The notes: generated by a model from the letters alone, not told the origin. DNA of 64,000 nt from Saccharomycopsis malanga (GCA_004014935.1 CP025324.1:1302001-1366000), one strand, 5' to 3'; counted from the stretch's first letter, positions 20,966-31,744 are shown. Numbers and translations: made by a program.

Positions 20966-22093
20966 ATGACCTCATATACACAAAACAATCATTTTGCAAC
21001 CAGACGAAATTCCACCTCGTCGCCATATGCGATTCCAGCACGGCCAAGAGCCAATTCCATAGCCAGTACGCCGTACAATATTCCCGAGAGAATACATAAT
21101 GGCCACAGTAGTGTTTCTGGAGCCCCAAACAGTGGATCGCACTCGTACAATCCCAGATTCCAGTTTGCTCCTTCGCCGGGAGCAGCCAGCTCCAGCAGCA
21201 AGCCTAGCAGCGAAAACGTGCCTCTTTTGACCCGAGAGTTTGTAGTCAGACGGATTTCGGAGGGCGAAAGTGGAAGAGTCAAACAGGAACTCAAATGCGA
21301 AGCGTGCGGCAAAGGCTATAAGCATATTTCTTCGTTGGCCAAGCATCTATGGGAACACACAGCAGAATGGAATTATACGAAGAAATTGCTCATTTCCAAG
21401 CACCAGCAGGTACAGTTGCTAGAAGCTGCCAGTATATTGGTAAGTATGAATGAAAACGACAAATCCAGAAGAGGGCTGAAAGATGAGACTGCTGCTGCTG
21501 CTGCTGGCGCTGTTGGAGCTGGCGCTGTTGGTACTGGCACTGCTGCCAGAGATATTCCTCGGAATGAATCTTCCAATGGCAATGTTCTATTATCACCAAC
21601 TAGTAGTAAATATCTTCAATCTCCGCCTCAATATGGGTCCATTCCACACAATAGTGGTTCTTTTCCGCTTCATCACCATCGTAACAGTTTCCAATACAGT
21701 CAACGGCCAAATGTAGCGAACAACAGTTTACATAATGCCGGTTCAATGCCTCCCTCGGATAATTATCATGACGAGTTAATGTCTCCTTCTAAACGCAGCT
21801 CCTTCAGCTACCTGAAACCGTCCATTTCCCATTTGACCGGCCACAATAACGGGGGGTATTTGGACGCCCCAATGAATACCAACCATTTGAAACAAACCGG
21901 TTTCATGTCCGAAGATGACTCTAAAGCCACCAAAGATTCCGCTTCCCATTCCAAAAAAGCAGCTTCTCCTGCCATTGTAGACGACGATGAAGATGATACC
22001 CATTCCCGTAATCACAGCAAAAGCCCTAAAAGTAATAATGGCCACGCGGATGAATACGAAGCTGATGAAGGCATTTTTGGTGAGTTGGAGTAG
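20966..22093 (+). CDS. C2H2 zinc-finger protein
   Basis: This is a 375-residue protein with one C2H2 finger (C-x2-C-x12-H-x3-H) at about residues 111-131, CEACGKGYKHISSLAKHLWEH. It is followed directly by TAEWNYTKKLLISKHQQVQLL and EAASILVSM. This finger-plus-helix block is a conserved fungal arrangement that I recognise but cannot attach to a characterised gene. The N-terminus is Ser/Pro/Asn-rich. The middle has an Ala/Gly run (AAAAAGAVGAGAVGTGTAA) and the C-terminus is acidic (DDDEDD, DEYEADEG). It is probably a nuclear DNA-binding regulator; targets are unknown. The start is the first ATG, right after the leader minisatellite. Confidence 0.8.
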   Translation: MTSYTQNNHFATRRNSTSSPYAIPARPRANSIASTPYNIPERIHNGHSSVSGAPNSGSHSYNPRFQFAPSPGAASSSSKPSSENVPLLTREFVVRRISEGESGRVKQELKCEACGKGYKHISSLAKHLWEHTAEWNYTKKLLISKHQQVQLLEAASILVSMNENDKSRRGLKDETAAAAAGAVGAGAVGTGTAARDIPRNESSNGNVLLSPTSSKYLQSPPQYGSIPHNSGSFPLHHHRNSFQYSQRPNVANNSLHNAGSMPPSDNYHDELMSPSKRSSFSYLKPSISHLTGHNNGGYLDAPMNTNHLKQTGFMSEDDSKATKDSASHSKKAASPAIVDDDEDDTHSRNHSKSPKSNNGHADEYEADEGIFGELE

Positions 22094-22799
22094 ACCATCT
22101 CATTCTATAAAATCAATAAAAACAAGAAAATAGAAAAAAAATATCATAATTTTTGTATTTTAAATATTCATTATTGCCCCAACCCATTTCCATTCCAAAA
22201 TCTCTCATTCAAATCACCTCAAAAAGTTATGTCATGATCCCGTTACGTTCTCAGTTGTGTTTTCCAGGTCTAGTACCATCGTTTCCTGTCCCTTGTTTTT
22301 GTCATACTCATAAACATATACAACAATTAATCTTTTTCACGATTCTAGTTTTCTTTCCATTGTGTTGCTGTCTTATTATACTTTAAAAAAGAGAAAAAAT
22401 TTTTTGTTTTTGTTTTTTTTCGGTTTTTTGTTTTGCTTTATTGTCCTATACACGTTTCTAATAAAATGTTTTGTAGCAATTATTGGAGATAAAAATGCAA
22501 AATACTAGGCGTAAAGTAAAGATTTACTAACATTATTATGGATAAAAAGTATATAAATTTTATACCCGATGATTGATTTTTGAATCATATTCTACAAACC
22601 AACACTCATTCTGCTCAACTTTATTATGAGCAAATGATGCAAGACCCACCACTAATCGAAAGGAATTGGTTTAGTCTTGAAAATTCTCGATAAATTCTTT
22701 ATTATGGAAAAAGGCTATAAACAGTTGGATGGCTGGTCATGAAAGAAAATGTAAATTTTCATCAAATAGTACCGTCAAGAGATATTGTAAAACCCGCTG
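22094..22799. other. intergenic, T-rich
   Basis: No gene was seen. A T/G-rich run lies at 22,385-22,437, likely in the 3' flank of the C2H2 gene. Confidence 0.5.
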
Positions 22800-23042
22800 G
22801 AGCTTGATGGTTAGTCCTCTTGAAAAAGAGAAAAAGACTTGGCAGGATAGTTTAGAAGATGGAAGTTTCAAAGAAAAAGACTTGGCAGGATAGTTTAGAA
22901 GATGGAAGTTTCAAAGAAAAAGATCTGGCAGGATAGTTTAGATGGCAAAGACCTAACATGAACGCGGGCGAGTCAACTATGGTCAAAAAGGCAAAATCGG
23001 GCTTTATAAAGTCCCTGTTCTGCGCTCCAAATATAAGACTTT
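22800..23042 (+). mobile_element. tSINE-A copy with internal tandem duplication
   Basis: A TTGATGGTTAGTCCTCTTG head remnant is followed by two and a half units of about 43 bp (GACTTGGCAGGATAGTTTAG...). Then come GACCTAACATGAACGCGGGC, GAGTCAACTATGGTCAAAAA and a shortened 3' module. It runs directly into the B copy that follows. Confidence 0.7.
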
Positions 23043-24062
23043 ATTTGATATACCTTACTATTGCCCAGTGGCCAAGTTGGTTAGGCCATGCGCCACACAG
23101 AAAAGTGCAGAATAGTGCAGAAAAACAAGTGTGGCGTTCCTCACTTTGGGTTTGGTACTCGATTCGTGCTCTTGACGTTTTGCAATAATAATTAAACGTT
23201 TTATTGAATTTAATTAACGCTATCCAGACTATTTTGATTTGAAAAACGTACCTTAACATTTCAACTTTTTTTCCCTATATTATAGTACAATTTAAAACTA
23301 AAACTATTAAAGTTTTGCAGAAATAATTGATATAACGGAAAATTGCCAATTTTGGCAAAATGTTGATTCTTTTAAAACATACTCTAGGGTCTTTACAGCA
23401 AGCCAGACCGTACCATAATTATATTTATAAACTCCTTGAGATCTGAAGTTTTAGACCATGTACTTTGTTTATAAATTTGCATTTTATAAATTATTTAATA
23501 GTGAGAAAGTATCATATTGTCGAAAATAACACATAATTTGTTGAAAATCGTGTATGTCACCCCTCAAAGTGATTTCTTTTATCTCTTGACATTATTTCAT
23601 AGTTTTTGGTTGTTTTTAAATTTACTTATTTTTCTTCCAGCGTTTGACTGAGCTTTTATTCCAAAGAAAGGCGCATCTCAAAAGTTATAAACAGTATTGT
23701 TTATTATAGGTTTTCGGAGGAATTTAAAATTTATAATCATCAGTATATATTGACAGAATAGTATATTTTGATGTCTCCCATACATTGAATATTTCATGGG
23801 GCTGGGTAAAGCGTAATGTGCTTATTAATAAGCTTTATACCTTGGTCTAGGGGAAGCCGTTTCGAAAAAACTTCCATTCCTGTTTAGTTTGAAGTTGCAA
23901 ATTGGTTTGTAAACTTTGGCTGTTTTTTTGGCTGTTTTTTTGCGGAAAATTATAAGGTAAATTTTAGTTTTTAATACAACGATATGTTAGTTGTATTGAA
24001 AGAGTTTTATTCTTGAAATAATATAATGAATACTTAGTTTGATTGCATTATTATTATAAGAT
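23043..24062 (+). mobile_element. tSINE-B copy, near full length
   Basis: The 5' leader ATACCTTACTATTGCC precedes box A TGGCCAAGTTGGTTAGGCC. The hairpin arms are GCGCCACAC and GTGTGGCG. A box B-like TCGATTCG follows at about 23,160, then about 850 bp of AT-rich body. The 3' end is GAATACTTAGTTTGATTGC followed by ATTATTATTAT. It has no coding capacity. Confidence 0.78.
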
Positions 24063-24169
24063 CCCGTAAATATAAGAATGTCGTATGTAGACGTTACCAT
24101 AATCACTGACTCTTATATTTCATGTTTAGTAGACATCAATCTTTTATACTCTAATGTATAAATTTAAAT

Positions 24170-24315
24170 GGCCAGTGAGCAGAATGGCCCAGTGGATGAA
24201 GGTCTCATATTCAACAGAGATGATCATGCTTCCACTGGCAAGTAAAACTGTCTAACTATTTTTAATTATACCATTTCAATATGTACTGGGCTTGAAATAT
24301 AAGATCGTTATTATA
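24170..24315 (+). mobile_element. tSINE-A copy, long-type derivative
   Basis: The head contains AATGGCCCAGTGGATGAAGG, with an internal CTTCCACTGGCAAGTAAAAC related to the body of the long copy at 39.9 kb. The 3' module ATGTACTGGGCTTGAAATAT is intact and followed by ATCGTTATTAT. Confidence 0.7.
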
Positions 24316-24556
24316 ACATATACCATTTCGATGAATGGATAATTAGTCTTCCACGTTGTATTTTACCGAGTCTCTTTGAATACAGAGCGTATATATGGAA
24401 TTGACATGTGCCGGCAATATAAAATTACTAATTGACAACCACTGGGCAATATAAATTTACAATTACTATAAATTGACATATACTGGGCTTTTAATATAAA
24501 ATTATTATCATTATAAACCCACATTAATCTATAGGCCGTTGTTTGATATAATATAA

Positions 24557-25600
24557 TCACTTTTCCTTCTTCTCATTCTCTTCAATTCCCCTTTTATTGC
24601 TTCCATAGCTATACAAAAAGGCTCCGCAGAAAATCAAGCCTGTCCCGGTCCAACAATAACGATTGAGGGTGTTATTGAAAAACAAAATGCTCAACAACAA
24701 ACTGGTAAACTTGCGTAAAAGCAATATTACACTGACTGTCAACAGATTGGTTTCGCTGCTGAGTTTGTTGACGCCCCGCACACATATGTACTGGGTCAAC
24801 ACATTAGCCACAAGATAGTATAACGACTGTGGAGCATGGTCTAGCAACACGAGCAACTCTTGGTGGATTTGGTTTTTGAAAATAAGGAAGAATGGAAGTG
24901 CAAGGGCATGTTGGTAAAATAGAGATTCTTTCCATGCATTTCTGTCTGTCTTGTAATTTTTATATGTCGATTCTGTGAGAAACCCATTGATGGATATCAA
25001 GGCTGAAGCTATGACCAATAGGGTTATTCCAAGATTGAGGTTTGCAAGACGGAAATTGGACATTTTCATTGCATTATGTTTGATCATGCTTACAAAATCA
25101 CTGGTTTCTATAGAAGTTTGGCTATTACCAAACGTGGTAAGCACCAATCCTAAAGTTAATGCCACGCCACTGATAGTCTGGAATAAGTTGTACTTTTTGC
25201 CTACAAATAAGGCACCTATTATCATGGTGAAAATTGTGCCCAGAGACCGGAAGATTACATGGATAGGAATCGAAATATCCAAACCGGCAGCATAGTTGTT
25301 CATATTGGACGTCACAAAGAAGAAAACAACATGAAGAAACCACCGAGAAAGAGGCACTTGGCGTGGCTTGAGATATAATCTTGAAGCCACGCCATGCTTG
25401 AAATCGGCATTCTGCGAATATCCCTCAATGGAAATGCAGAGAAACTGAATGAAAGTCACTAGATGCGTGATCTTGGGACACTCGGACAATATCTTCTCAA
25501 AAGTAAACACATTTGAACAACAACCCCCGAAAATCAAGCCCAATAAGGGAATCCATGTTGAAATAAGTATTTTGGCTGCTGCCAGGACGGATTTGGACAT
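24557..25600 (-). CDS. YEA4: UDP-N-acetylglucosamine transporter
   Basis: This 347-residue nucleotide-sugar transporter of the SLC35B/UAA family supplies UDP-GlcNAc for chitin and glycan synthesis across the ER/Golgi membrane. About ten hydrophobic helices are visible. Family motifs are present: GLIFGGCCSNVFTFEKI near the start, LTFIQFL-like TM2, LKPRQVPLSRWFLHVVFFF, SNMNNYAAGLDISIPIHVIF (about 100-120), RSLGTIFTMIIGALFVGKKY, and a C-terminal RKFTSLLLSILFFNN segment. It ends in a lysine-rich tail (EENEKKEK), as ER-retrieved members do. The length matches yeast Yea4. It is transcribed away from a repeat-rich upstream region; no intron is needed. Confidence 0.9.
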   Translation of the reverse strand: MSKSVLAAAKILISTWIPLLGLIFGGCCSNVFTFEKILSECPKITHLVTFIQFLCISIEGYSQNADFKHGVASRLYLKPRQVPLSRWFLHVVFFFVTSNMNNYAAGLDISIPIHVIFRSLGTIFTMIIGALFVGKKYNLFQTISGVALTLGLVLTTFGNSQTSIETSDFVSMIKHNAMKMSNFRLANLNLGITLLVIASALISINGFLTESTYKNYKTDRNAWKESLFYQHALALPFFLIFKNQIHQELLVLLDHAPQSLYYLVANVLTQYICVRGVNKLSSETNLLTVSVILLLRKFTSLLLSILFFNNTLNRYCWTGTGLIFCGAFLYSYGSNKRGIEENEKKEK

Positions 25601-25853
25601 TGCTCACGTTGTATTTGGCCGAATTCTCCGGTTAAAAATGCATTTTCAAGCCTCTGAGGATCGGTCGCCTTTTATAGCAAAGCCGTAGACAATTTCTTGT
25701 TGGCTGGTAGTGTCCTAATAAAGGTTTGTACATTACCACTTTTGGGTGATCTGTCTCTGGACATATTGAAAACGTTCAGGGGGTCGCTACACCTCTGAAA
25801 AATTTGGCGAATATCCGCCGGGTGACATGCTATCGTATACCTAACATACATAT

Positions 25854-25903
25854 TAGTTATAGGAATAGTTATAGGAATAGTTATAGGAATAGTTATAGGA
25901 ATA
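25854..25903. repeat. 12-bp tandem repeat
   Basis: Four units of GTTATAGGAATA in a row, with a partial fifth. Confidence 0.9.
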
Positions 25904-26344
25904 TTTTGTAGTATTATTGGGCTGTTGTTTGAGCTAAGAAAGCTGTAGTTAGTTGTATTCTTGTTTTTTTAATTTGTATTGGAACTTTAAAATGTAAATG
26001 AGCTTGAGAATTCCTAGTTTGGTTGTATATTATTGTAACTCTTTACTTTTGCTGAAAAGCATCAATATTCTTGTATGGCTTACAAACGTTTAGTTATAAT
26101 AGCATTGGGACATGACTAACTCAGTATTATTGCCATTATGTTGAAAGATTGGACATTTTGGCGGATATCCCTAGATATAGTGTTGACATCAATGCTGCGA
26201 GTCATATTATTACCCAGAAACAACTGAAAAAAGGGTGTTTACTAAAATTTACAATTTTCGTTCTGCAAATCCTAGTTTTTCTAGCCAACTATTAGGAAAA
26301 CTCAACCATTGAAATTAGAAAAGAGCCTCTTTACTTTATAAACC

Positions 26345-26412
26345 TTTGGTAACCCAGTTGTCTTGGTTGTGAGCCACGTAGAAAAACTGGATTCTCTCAG
26401 TTCGATTCGGGC
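26345..26412 (+). repeat. tRNA-like relic (family C)
   Basis: TAACCCAGTTGTCTTGG resembles box A, and AGTTCGATTCGGG is a good box B core. The intervening stem does not give a credible anticodon arm. Confidence 0.4.
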
Positions 26413-26544
26413 TAGTACTGTATTCCCCCAACATTTTCAACAATCATTACATCTCATAATCCAGTCCTTTCATATTTGACAATCACTCCTTTTTCAACGG
26501 TTATTATATCTTATAATCCAGTATATGGCTTTATCAAGTTTGGT

Positions 26545-26717
26545 AGGTATAATCATATCATATATTTCAAGCCCAGTAAATATCAGTTTCGTATATACGC
26601 GCTATGTCTAAGGGGACTTGGTAAAGCCCAATCATGTCCTTTTAATCATAGTTGGCTCGCCGGTCTTTTTTCTCTTCTTTGAGAGCACTGACCACTGAGC
26701 CATACGGCCCAGTGGTT
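26545..26717 (-). mobile_element. tSINE-A copy, near full length (short type)
   Basis: Read on the minus strand: CACTGGGCCGTATGGCTCAG head, AGAAGAGAAAAAAGACCGGC, GAGCCAACTATGATTAAAAG, AAGTCCCCTTAGACATAGCG, CGTATATACGAAACTGATAT and the 3' module. Its head is closest to the copy at 4,388. Confidence 0.85.
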
Positions 26718-26815
26718 TTATATCATATTAGTAGGGGCTACAAATAGACTTATCAATTAGATATCATAATAAACGTTCATTAAATGCAATAGAAGATGGC
26801 AAGTGTGCCATTAAT

Positions 26816-28036
26816 TCAAGTAAAAGCTTTGTTTGGAGGGGCAACATGATGTATGAGCACATTTTGGATAGTTTCCAAAGCGCTGAGTTCCTCTCCCAAG
26901 CCATAAAGACCATCCCATTTGTTCTGGGTCCAGTCTAAGCCACAGGTGTGGCCATCGATTCCGCCGGAACAGCTTTTAGCTGCTGCCTTGGCAGAAGACT
27001 GTATGAGGGAGTCGATTTTGGCACTGACTTGAGGCACCAAAACACTAGCACCAGCAAGACATCTTGCAAAAAGGGCTTTGAAAGAACGCTGGTCGTTATT
27101 ACAGGTGATTTTGGTAGATGTCTGGCACTGAGACTCTAGCAAAATGTCGTCTTTGAAAAACAAGTCTGCTGACAGGCTGACCAATTTTTGGACTCTCAGC
27201 AACCAGATGTCGTCTCCAGTGACGTTGTAAAGATACGAGGCACCAAGAAGATAAATGCCATAGTTGTAGGACCAATGTTTGTCGGTTTTGTCTTGGCAAC
27301 CGTGCTCGATGTTGCCGCCATCGTAGATGACAATGGAAGCGTCGTCTTCTACAAGAAAGCCTACAGAGGCGGTCCACTCCCAGATGAAGTCTGCGGCGTA
27401 GAGGAAACGGTTGATGTTGTAATAACGACCCAATCTGGCGGCAAGAGTGAAGAGAGCGCCATTGGAAATGGTGTTTTTATATCCGTAACCGTTGTTGTTT
27501 GTTCTAAAGATTTGCCATCTGATGCCGCCTTTACACTCGGAGTCCCATCTGTTGAACATCACATTGAAGATGTTGGCAGCGACTTGGCCCCATGAAAGCG
27601 AGCCAGATGGGGCTGGAAAGTTCTTTTCGGCAGCACTCATGATTGTTAGAGCCCATACGCCTTGGTCGTCGTTACCTTCAGAGGTGCTAAAGTTCTGAAC
27701 CATAAGATTATGGTTGTCGCCTAGCTGGCTGGTTATCCCGTTGTAGATAAGCGACTCAAGGGACTTGTTCTTGTCGTCTCCGCTGTTACAGATGTGATTG
27801 TAATCAAGAAGCGAGCCAAAGGCCTCGCCAGCCTGCCACCAATAGTATGGTTCTTGGAACATGCCAACAGTACCGCCATAGCGAGTTCCATCATAATAAT
27901 CCAACGTTCCAGCAACCAACTTGCCAGCAGCACCACACACTGAAGAGTGGGACGAAATATCAATGTCAAGAGCTTGCACAACGCTAGCTGCCGTAAGAAG
28001 AAGCCAACTTGATAGCATGATGTTGGTTTTAGTCAA
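26816..28036 (-). CDS. GH76 mannan endo-1,6-alpha-mannosidase-like protein (Dfg5/Dcw1 family)
   Basis: This 406-residue secreted protein belongs to the family that processes GPI-glycan mannose to transfer GPI proteins into cell-wall glucan. It has an N-terminal signal peptide (MLSSWLLLTAASVVQALDID, after an optional first Met). The GH76 hallmarks are YYWWQAGEAFGSLLDY, NDDQGVWALTIMSAAE with the paired catalytic Asp123/Asp124, GGIRWQIF, NGALFTLAARLGRYY and GCQDKTDKHWSYNYG. It differs from Dfg5/Dcw1 in ending at HHVAPPNKAFT without a hydrophobic GPI-attachment tail, so it may be a soluble secreted or wall-bound paralog. No frame continuation supplying such a tail was seen. Confidence 0.87.
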   Translation of the reverse strand: MTKTNIMLSSWLLLTAASVVQALDIDISSHSSVCGAAGKLVAGTLDYYDGTRYGGTVGMFQEPYYWWQAGEAFGSLLDYNHICNSGDDKNKSLESLIYNGITSQLGDNHNLMVQNFSTSEGNDDQGVWALTIMSAAEKNFPAPSGSLSWGQVAANIFNVMFNRWDSECKGGIRWQIFRTNNNGYGYKNTISNGALFTLAARLGRYYNINRFLYAADFIWEWTASVGFLVEDDASIVIYDGGNIEHGCQDKTDKHWSYNYGIYLLGASYLYNVTGDDIWLLRVQKLVSLSADLFFKDDILLESQCQTSTKITCNNDQRSFKALFARCLAGASVLVPQVSAKIDSLIQSSAKAAAKSCSGGIDGHTCGLDWTQNKWDGLYGLGEELSALETIQNVLIHHVAPPNKAFT

Positions 28037-28283
28037 TACAATATGTGTATAGATCTGTATACAATCTGGGGATAAATGTGACTACAAAAGTTTGGTTACA
28101 TTATGGTCTTAAATAGTACGATCTTTGAATGGGTTTTCAACCAGCCTTTCCTGACTGTATACGAGCTGAGATTTGACGAGGTTTCGCCAACATCAACATC
28201 GGTTTAATAGTGAGACAGTTTAGACGGTGAAAATTAGAGAGGCGGGCGAAATTTCCAAAATAGGAATTATTATGAATATAATA

Positions 28284-28450
28284 ATCAGCCAGTGGCCAGT
28301 GTTCTCAAAGAAGAGAAAAGACTGGTGAGCCTATTATGATCAAAAGAACATGATTGGGTTTTCCCCACCGGGCTTTAGCAAGTCCCCTTAGACATGCCGC
28401 GTATATACGAAACTGATATGTAGTGGGCTTGAAGTATATGATATTTTTAG
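28284..28450 (+). mobile_element. tSINE-A copy, near full length
   Basis: Head CAGCCAGTGGCCAGTGTTCT, then a body with an extra TTTTCCCCACCGGGCTTTAG (as in long copies) and CCGCGTATATACGAAACTGA. It ends in GTGGGCTTGAAGTATATGA. Confidence 0.8.
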
Positions 28451-28624
28451 CAAAGACTGCAAAATGTTGTTATTATTAGAAATTGGCTAAAAATAGGGCG
28501 TTGATATGTAGTAACAATAGGATGAATGTGTAATGGAGAGTAGTGTTATGGTAGTATGAGTTTCCGATAGTAGTATTTAGACGAAAACTGTGTAAACAGG
28601 CTTATTTCTGGGCCAATAAAGAGT

Positions 28625-28990
28625 GGAAAAGGTATTTGATTGTAATAGTGATCAGTTTGCAATAGTGATCAGTTTGCAGTATATAATTGGAATAACAGTT
28701 AGTATTGGAGGATTGGTAGCGTTGTTTATAGTACTGGAGGATTGTAATATCAGTTAGTACTGGAGAATTGTAATATCAGTTAGTATTGGAGAATTGGTAA
28801 CATTGTTTATAGCACTATAGAATTGGTAACATTGTTTACTGTACTATAGAATTGGTAACATTGTTTATAGTATTATAGAATTGATAACATTGTTTACAGT
28901 ATCAAGCATCTGGTGATATCAGTCTAGAGTAATAATGAATTGGTTATATCAGTCTACAGTACTAAATAATTGATCATATCAGCTTATAAT
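28625..28990. repeat. ~36-bp degenerate minisatellite
   Basis: About eight to ten imperfect units are built on GAATTGGTAACATTGTTTA and GTACTATA. The composition resembles the 36-bp array upstream of GPR1, though the sequences differ. Confidence 0.75.
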
Positions 28991-29125
28991 ACCAACTTGT
29001 ATTGTTAGCTCAAAGAATTGCAGTTTACAGAACTAAAGAATTGGTACTTGACGTAAATGGTTTGCTAATAATCTTATTGTATCATTTCTAAATACAAAAT
29101 CAAGCAAATGTTCAAAACTTGGTAT

Positions 29126-29272
29126 AATAATAATTTTATATTTTAGGCCCAGTACATAGCAGTTTTGTATATACGCGCTAAAGAGACCTGTTAATTCTCA
29201 CCCTTGAGCCAGTCATTTTTCGACAGTACTAGCCACTAACCACTGAGCCATCTGGTCCAACGGCGTTGTATA
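29126..29272 (-). mobile_element. tSINE-A copy, diverged
   Basis: On the minus strand: AGATGGCTCAGTGGTTAGTG head, a shortened body, GCGCGTATATACAAAACTGC, then TGGGCCTAAAATATAAA and ATTATTATTA. Confidence 0.75.
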
Positions 29273-29317
29273 TGGATAATACCTGTAAAACTGTATTTGC
29301 TCGTAATAAAAAGTGAT

Positions 29318-29390
29318 TAATATCAAATGGCGTGTATATACGAAACTGATATGTACTGGGCTTGAAATATATGATAATATAATATCAAAT
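29318..29390 (+). mobile_element. 5'-truncated tSINE-A with 11-bp target duplication
   Basis: The 51-bp insert (29,329-29,379) begins at GTGTATATACGAAACTGATA and ends in the 3' module. It is flanked by identical TAATATCAAAT at 29,318-29,328 and 29,380-29,390. Confidence 0.88.
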
Positions 29391-29469
29391 CACAGAATTA
29401 ACATCAAACTATAGTTTTAGCACCAAAACCTACCAAAGAATTGGCATTTGCCGACTATTTTAGTTTTAT

Positions 29470-29825
29470 TAGCATATATGTAAAAATGCTAAAAAGGTGA
29501 TAAGATTAGATTAGCATATATATGCTACAGAAGGTGATAAGGTTATAGTAGCATATATCCCAACGTTTAATACTAAAAAGGTGATAAGATTATAGTAGCA
29601 TATATCCCAACGTTTAATACTAAAAAGGTGATATGATTATATTAAATATATCCCTTTAAGGCTAAAAGGATGATAGATTATATTAGCACATATTCCAACG
29701 TTTAGTACTAAAACACGGAACTGATATGTAGTGGGCTTGAAATATAAGATTATTATTATTATAATACTAAAACGCTGATAGATTATATTACACATATCCC
29801 AACGTTTAATACTAAAAGATCACAT
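29470..29825. repeat. ~47-bp minisatellite
   Basis: About six to seven units contain GCATATATCCCAACGTTTA and ATACTAAAAAGGTGATA. The array was itself hit by a truncated A element. Confidence 0.85.
29706..29773 (+). mobile_element. 5'-truncated tSINE-A inside a minisatellite, 9-bp target duplication
   Basis: The 50-bp insert (29,715-29,764) comprises GGAACTGATATGTAGTGGGC, the 3' module and ATTATTATTAT. TACTAAAAC lies on both sides (29,706-29,714 and 29,765-29,773). Uninterrupted neighbouring units show the empty site. Confidence 0.88.
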
Positions 29826-30480
29826 CGATTAAAAGCAGAAAAAGGTAAAACTCAACTTTTTTTGGTAAATCTCATATAGAATTGCTACGATTTGCTACGA
29901 TTTGCTAATAATGCAAATATTCACTAAGAAACCCATTTTTCAGCATTTACAATAATCGGTAGATTGAAATCTTGATCCATTCACATCAACAATAGCAACC
30001 AACCCACACGGGCTGTTAACAGATGGTGATACCGATAATGATGCAATATTTGCGGCCAGATAACAGAGGATTACAATGGGAAATCATTTCCCAAGCGTTT
30101 TTCAAGATAACGCCAATCATATACAATGGACCGGCCTCAACATGACGTTCCAAAGAGTGGACAAAGACAGCCCATTTGGGCGTGTTTTGCCCACTATTCT
30201 GCTAGTCTTCCAAATAGGGGCACCCGGTACCGGACCTTGTTCCGGGGAAGGACACGTCCCAGCAAACTAAGGGATTGCTAAATTAAGTTACGACAAATTA
30301 GTCATTTCGTTGACAGGAGTGTTTCTCGCTTGAGAAGCTTGGTATACGGTTGAGTCATTGGTACAGCGATAAGAGATGACGTCTATTTAGGGGAATTCAA
30401 AGCGATTACAACTGTGCTTGCTCGGTTTTCTACAAAAACGCCATCGCCACTGGTTAATAACGACGGTCCTATAAAGCACC

Positions 30481-30755
<275 letters not shown>

Positions 30756-31035
30756 TCAACAATAATATATGAAAACGATGACGCAAGACACTGTCTGGTC
30801 CTGCACGCGCCCTCACTAACCTCTCTTATCTTTGCTCCTCCGGATATGCACTCCTCTGTACGATCATGCGGATATATGCGTGTTCATGTCGGCATATGCA
30901 CCTTGTGCATATGGGGATTAAATAATGATGTGCTCGAGGGTTTTGGGATGTATATATATAAAAGCCAGAGAGTCCTGATTTGGCTGTAATTTGTCGTATA
31001 ATTGTGATTTCCGCAAGATAGGTATTGCTGGCAAG

Positions 31036-31539
31036 ATGTTTGAAGGCTACGATTCGTCTTTCAACGAGTACTGCTCGTACTGTGAGCGTCAGATCATCGA
31101 TAACAATAGTCTATATTGTTCCAAGGACTGCCAACTCAAGGATCTCTATATAAACACCAACAATCTCAGTAGAAGAGCCCCAGGACAGTACTATGGCCCT
31201 CAGGCCCTGCGCATGCTGTCTGCAGAAGCAGCCTCGTCTCCTTTGAGCCTGTCCTTTGCAGGACTGTCGCCTACGTCCTCGTCCTATCATGACTATTCTC
31301 TCAGTGCTATCAACGATGCCAACAGCCCCACGTCCATCAGAGCCAACAGTGGATCCATCTCCCCGCTCTCGTTCCCCTCCACGGCCCACCAGTTCTATAA
31401 GGAAGCCAGAATAAAAGCTTCCAAAGACCTGGCAGCAGCCAAGAAAACATTTACGTACAATCCGCAGCTGGCTCCCAAAATGTCCCCCGAAAGTGCTGCT
31501 TATTGGAAGAATGTCCAGCGTCGAAACAGTTTCCGCTGA
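31036..31539 (+). CDS. Ecl1-like zinc-binding lifespan/stress factor
   Basis: This small protein (167 residues) has an N-terminal Cys motif YCSYCERQIIDNNSLYCSKDC (Cys13, 16, 28, 32). It matches the pattern of the fungal Ecl1 family (extenders of chronological lifespan, zinc-responsive). The rest is Ser/Ala-rich and probably disordered, with S-P sites and a C-terminal KMSPESAAYWKNVQRRNSF element. The start is the ATG at 31,036. The frame is open upstream without ATG, and a TATATATATAAAA box lies at about 30,951-30,963, leaving a short leader. The family assignment rests mainly on the four-Cys motif. Confidence 0.7.
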   Translation: MFEGYDSSFNEYCSYCERQIIDNNSLYCSKDCQLKDLYINTNNLSRRAPGQYYGPQALRMLSAEAASSPLSLSFAGLSPTSSSYHDYSLSAINDANSPTSIRANSGSISPLSFPSTAHQFYKEARIKASKDLAAAKKTFTYNPQLAPKMSPESAAYWKNVQRRNSFR

Positions 31540-31744
31540 TTCTGCCGCATCTTTTTGTCATTTAGTGTCTTTTTCACTTGCTTTTACCACTTTTAGCTCT
31601 TATCTGTATTGCCCATGCTACAAATCACGAATAAACGAATCTCATGAATAGTGCACAACTGTAGGGTCCTTTGGTGTATGGGGGGCTTCGTGGCCATTTA
31701 TGGCTGTGTTTCTGGAGACTTTTGGCAGGATTTATTTATTTGGG

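Larger units (their letters stand above)
25601..26815. other. intergenic between YEA4 and the GH76 gene
   Basis: It holds a 12-bp repeat, a tRNA-like relic and one A element. The two flanking genes are both on the minus strand. No other gene was found. Confidence 0.6.

Noticed and set aside
30076-30270. 64-codon frame between repeats
   Set aside because: Short, no similarity recognised, and no promoter or splice context.
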